From CAYOSF01 sp964406605 (lineage in GTDB: Bacteria; Chloroflexota; Dehalococcoidia; DSTF01; RBG-16-68-14): a stretch of 64,000 bases of DNA. The stretch is taken from NCBI GenBank assembly GCA_964406605.1, contig CAYOSF010000001.1, forward strand, positions 186,001-250,000, written 5' to 3'. The notes under the pieces were generated by a model. The model made no database searches and had not been told where the DNA came from. It saw nothing but the letters and a program-made list of their open reading frames with translations. The position numbers and the translations under genes were made by a program. Below, in pieces: positions 63,174 through 64,000 of the stretch (position 1 is the first letter of the stretch; each line of letters opens with the position of its first letter).

Positions 63174-64000
63174 CTAGCCCGGAGTCGGGGACTTGGCGGG
63201 CCTGCCCGGGATCTCGAGGTCGGGTGGCGGCGGCGCGGGGTTGGGGAGGCCGGCCATCAGGCGCGTTGGCACCAGTTCCCGCAGTTCGTCCACCGTCCAC
63301 ATCCCGTTCTTGGTGATGGTGCGCATCGGCACCTCTTCCTCCAAGAGGGAGACGGTTCCTCCGCCGACAGCGAATATCTTGCCGTTGATGTTCCACGCTT
63401 CGTCGGTGCAGAGGAAGACTGTCATCGGCGCCACGTACTCCGGCGCCCTCATGGCGGCCGTGAGGGATTGTCGGGGCGCTCCTCCTGGGGTCTGTATGCC
63501 TGCCATCGCTCGGAGCTGGCGGGACGAGTCCGGCACCGACGCCGTCATGCGTGTGGCGGCGACGGGCGAGATGGCGTTGCAGGTGACGCCGTAGCGGCCC
63601 AGGTCCCGCGCGACGACCCGCGTGAAGCCGGCGACGCCCGCCTTGGCCGCGCCGTAGTTGGCCTGGCCCGGGTTGCCGTTGAGGCCGGACCCGGACGAGA
63701 AATTGATGATGCGTCCGCCGCGTTGCTGTCTCATCAGGACGGCGGCGGGCTTCGTGGTGCAGTAGTGGCCCTTCAGATGAACCGCGATGACCTCATCCCA
63801 TTCCTCTTCCGACATGTTGAAGATCATGCGGTCGCGCAGGATGCCCGCCACGTTGATCAGGATATCCAGCTTGCCGAACGAATCGATTGCCGTCTGGACC
63901 ATCTTCTCTCCACCTGCCACGGTAGCGACGGTATCGAAGTTGGGGACGGCGTTGCCGCCTGCCGCCCTGATCTCCTCAACCACGTCGGCTGCCGGTCCCT
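63174..64000 (-). CDS. Short-chain dehydrogenase (5' part outside window)
   Basis: The frame is open to the right edge, and residues just before the first possible internal start (DVVEEIRAAGGNAVPN) still look like an SDR, so the gene is truncated by the window. Visible: FGKLDILINVAGILRDRM, the Ser in INFSSGSGLNG, and YGAAKAGVAGF. The C-terminus carries ~50 extra residues (TITKNGMWTVDELREL then a Pro-rich end). It resembles the SDR of multifunctional beta-oxidation-type enzymes. Confidence 0.85.
   Translation of the reverse strand, partial: GPAADVVEEIRAAGGNAVPNFDTVATVAGGEKMVQTAIDSFGKLDILINVAGILRDRMIFNMSEEEWDEVIAVHLKGHYCTTKPAAVLMRQQRGGRIINFSSGSGLNGNPGQANYGAAKAGVAGFTRVVARDLGRYGVTCNAISPVAATRMTASVPDSSRQLRAMAGIQTPGGAPRQSLTAAMRAPEYVAPMTVFLCTDEAWNINGKIFAVGGGTVSLLEEEVPMRTITKNGMWTVDELRELVPTRLMAGLPNPAPPPPDLEIPGRPAKSPTPG

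Overview
The window is GC-rich, densely coded bacterial DNA with no insertion sequence, integrase or CRISPR array visible. The gene set suggests a member of the Chloroflexota or a similar free-living lineage: PyrR-controlled pyrimidine genes, a class 1B PyrD plus PyrK, a KorAB 2-oxoacid:ferredoxin oxidoreductase, CdaA/CdaR, a small zinc-ribbon protein of a type I associate with Chloroflexota, and a contractile injection system with a SARP regulator. This assignment is inference from gene content only.

Positions 1-9,900 (minus strand) hold most of an extracellular contractile injection system (eCIS). A SARP/BTAD activator is followed by a small protein, a large sheath, a tube, a double zinc-ribbon baseplate-type protein, a Pro/Thr-rich protein, a DUF4255 terminator-like protein, an AAA+ ATPase, a 106-aa protein and the start of a DUF4157 protein that runs off the left edge. 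Most of the later genes are joined by 1- or 4-base overlaps. Directly downstream of the SARP gene lie three heptads with an exact 11-bp period, ending 7-8 nt from an AT-rich -10. This is the classical SARP target layout and probably drives the injection system.

Positions 10,568-27,521 (minus strand) are a long polysaccharide or surface-glycan operon: UDP-glucose dehydrogenase, a membrane-bound glycoside hydrolase-glycosyltransferase fusion, an ABC exporter, three APH-fold kinase genes (four kinase domains, one gene a tandem fusion), three paralogous CgeB-like glycosyltransferases, a polysaccharide pyruvyl transferase, a UDP-xylose-synthase-like enzyme and a second epimerase. A near-consensus sigma70-type promoter (TTGACT, 17 bp, TATACT) lies upstream with recurring CATAAG motifs. 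The sugar-nucleotide enzymes, CgeB-like transferases and APH-fold kinases together recall the Bacillus ytc/cotS spore-surface glycan genes, here in a cluster with its own exporter.

Positions 28,243-46,000 are mostly housekeeping and small accessory genes: a carboxylesterase, SDR oxidoreductases, a cNMP-binding protein, a DinB protein, two tandem YdjM-like membrane proteins, serS, tRNA-Asp (with a leader hairpin and terminator), korAB bracketed by two CBS-domain proteins, tRNA-Pro, pyrD, the zinc-ribbon protein, an Mrp/ApbC ATPase with a structured leader, a NYN nuclease, a receiver protein, a solitary DNA methyltransferase and a P-loop kinase.

Positions 46,052-56,294 (minus strand) are the pyrimidine operon, in transcription order pyrR-pyrB-pyrC-hydrolase-carA-GNAT-membrane protein-carB-pyrK. 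It starts at a good promoter followed by a recognisable PyrR-binding RNA and a terminator directly before pyrR, the layout of PyrR attenuation. Divergently (plus strand) run argF, cdaA, cdaR, der and plsY, then a HEAT-repeat protein with its own promoter and a GNAT. A truncated SDR gene enters from the right edge.
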